From the NCBI GenBank assembly GCA_028819235.1, contig JAPPMC010000231.1, positions 24,874 to 88,873 of the forward strand: a stretch of DNA of 64,000 bases, given 5' to 3'. The notes below the pieces were generated by a model. It ran no database searches, was not told where the DNA came from, and was given only the letters and a program-made list of their open reading frames with translations. Within the stretch, counting starts at the first letter, position 1; each line of letters starts with the position of its first letter. This document shows, in pieces, positions 63,708 to 64,000 of the stretch. This DNA comes from Bryobacterales bacterium (GTDB lineage Bacteria > Acidobacteriota > Terriglobia > Bryobacterales > UBA6623). Both the position numbers and the translations under genes were made by a program.

Positions 63708-64000
63708 GGGTGCCGATCGCGGTCCGAGCCCGTCGCCTCGTAATGGTCTGTCCTAAGCTGATGAGGCCGTAAGCCCGAAACACGGCACGAAGCTCTCGGA
63801 GCGCTCTTCGACTCGCGCGTGACGCCGCCCAAACCTGGTGGCCAACGGCGAATCGTTCAATGGCCCCCCAAATCGTACGTTCTGCTGCAACACCGGGACA
63901 CTTCGGTGTGTCTCGCTCCCGTGCAAGGGGTCGCAAGTGGTCGATAGATCTAGTGCTTGCGCCAAAACCCTTCGTGCTCCTTATATATGGGCAAACCGGA
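63708..64000. other. Window end without a supported gene
   Basis: I see no convincing gene after the DUF1080 stop. A minus-strand open frame (63676-63936) contains a protein-like stretch (CPGVAAERTIWGAIERF) but overlaps the DUF1080 end and has no recognised family. Confidence 0.4.

Noticed and set aside
63676..63936. A minus-strand 86-codon frame at the window end
   Set aside because: It overlaps the DUF1080 gene and has no known family; it cannot be judged without the next bases.
1..64000. CRISPR arrays, tRNA and rRNA genes
   Set aside because: No regularly spaced repeats were seen, and the few ggttcgaa-like strings lie inside genes such as tsaE, ruvB and the TonB receptor without a cloverleaf context.

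Overview
The window is GC-rich bacterial chromosome. I infer an Acidobacteriota-like member (possibly Bryobacterales-like) from three things: an Oar-type TonB receptor with a carboxypeptidase-regulatory-like N-terminal domain, several secreted DUF1501/DUF1553 heme-protein pairs (also common in Planctomycetes and Verrucomicrobia), and abundant sulfatases and secreted oxidoreductases. This placement is an inference; there is no rRNA or tRNA gene here to anchor it.

Region 1 (about 1-15.6 kb) is housekeeping. It holds rsgA, a SPOR-domain protein, a slipin/NfeD pair, and then a tightly packed forward run: SpoIIE-type phosphatase, RCK potassium channel, nnr (NAD(P)HX repair), tsaE, ruvA, ruvB, a deoxynucleoside kinase, a membrane protein of unknown function and an S41 peptidase. 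Most of these genes overlap by 1-4 bases or nearly touch. A convergent DUF3467 gene and a polyprenyl glycosylphosphotransferase close the block.

Region 2 (15.8-31.1 kb) is accessory. Two small two-gene modules stand out. One (15.9-17.4 kb, minus) pairs a divergent HhH-GPD DNA-glycosylase-like protein carrying a C-terminal Cys cluster with a DUF6884-type protein. The other (29.2-30.6 kb, plus) pairs a GIY-YIG-like nuclease with a second protein that shares the same motif skeleton as the DUF6884 protein (C-x3-K near the N-terminus, FILSA-x2-GL, then P-x(0,1)-YD). They look like cousins recruited next to different DNA-acting enzymes, and are the best candidates for an undescribed system. Between them are a propeller-PHP (DUF3604-like) exoprotein, a TonB receptor broken by one extra G, a secreted HpcH/HpaI aldolase, a GH109-like oxidoreductase and a sulfatase.

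Region 3 (31-37 kb and 42-64 kb) is a catabolic/secretory territory. It has three DUF1501 + DUF1553 (planctomycete-type cytochrome) pairs, Gfo/Idh/MocA, aldo-keto reductase, DUF1080, sugar isomerase, amidohydrolase, two alpha/beta hydrolases, an esterase, a sulfatase and a B12-type radical SAM protein. Most carry Sec, Tat or lipoprotein signals. A periplasmic system that desulfates, oxidises and cleaves glycans (3-keto-glycoside chemistry) is a reasonable inference.

Region 4 (37-40 kb) is a gene graveyard. It contains a RelE/RelB-like toxin-antitoxin pair whose toxin has an in-frame amber codon where a conserved Trp is expected, an IS4-type transposase relic in several frames, a second copy of that transposase's C-terminus 1.36 kb upstream as a direct repeat, and two further truncated transposase relics facing each other. 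No CRISPR array, rRNA or tRNA was found.
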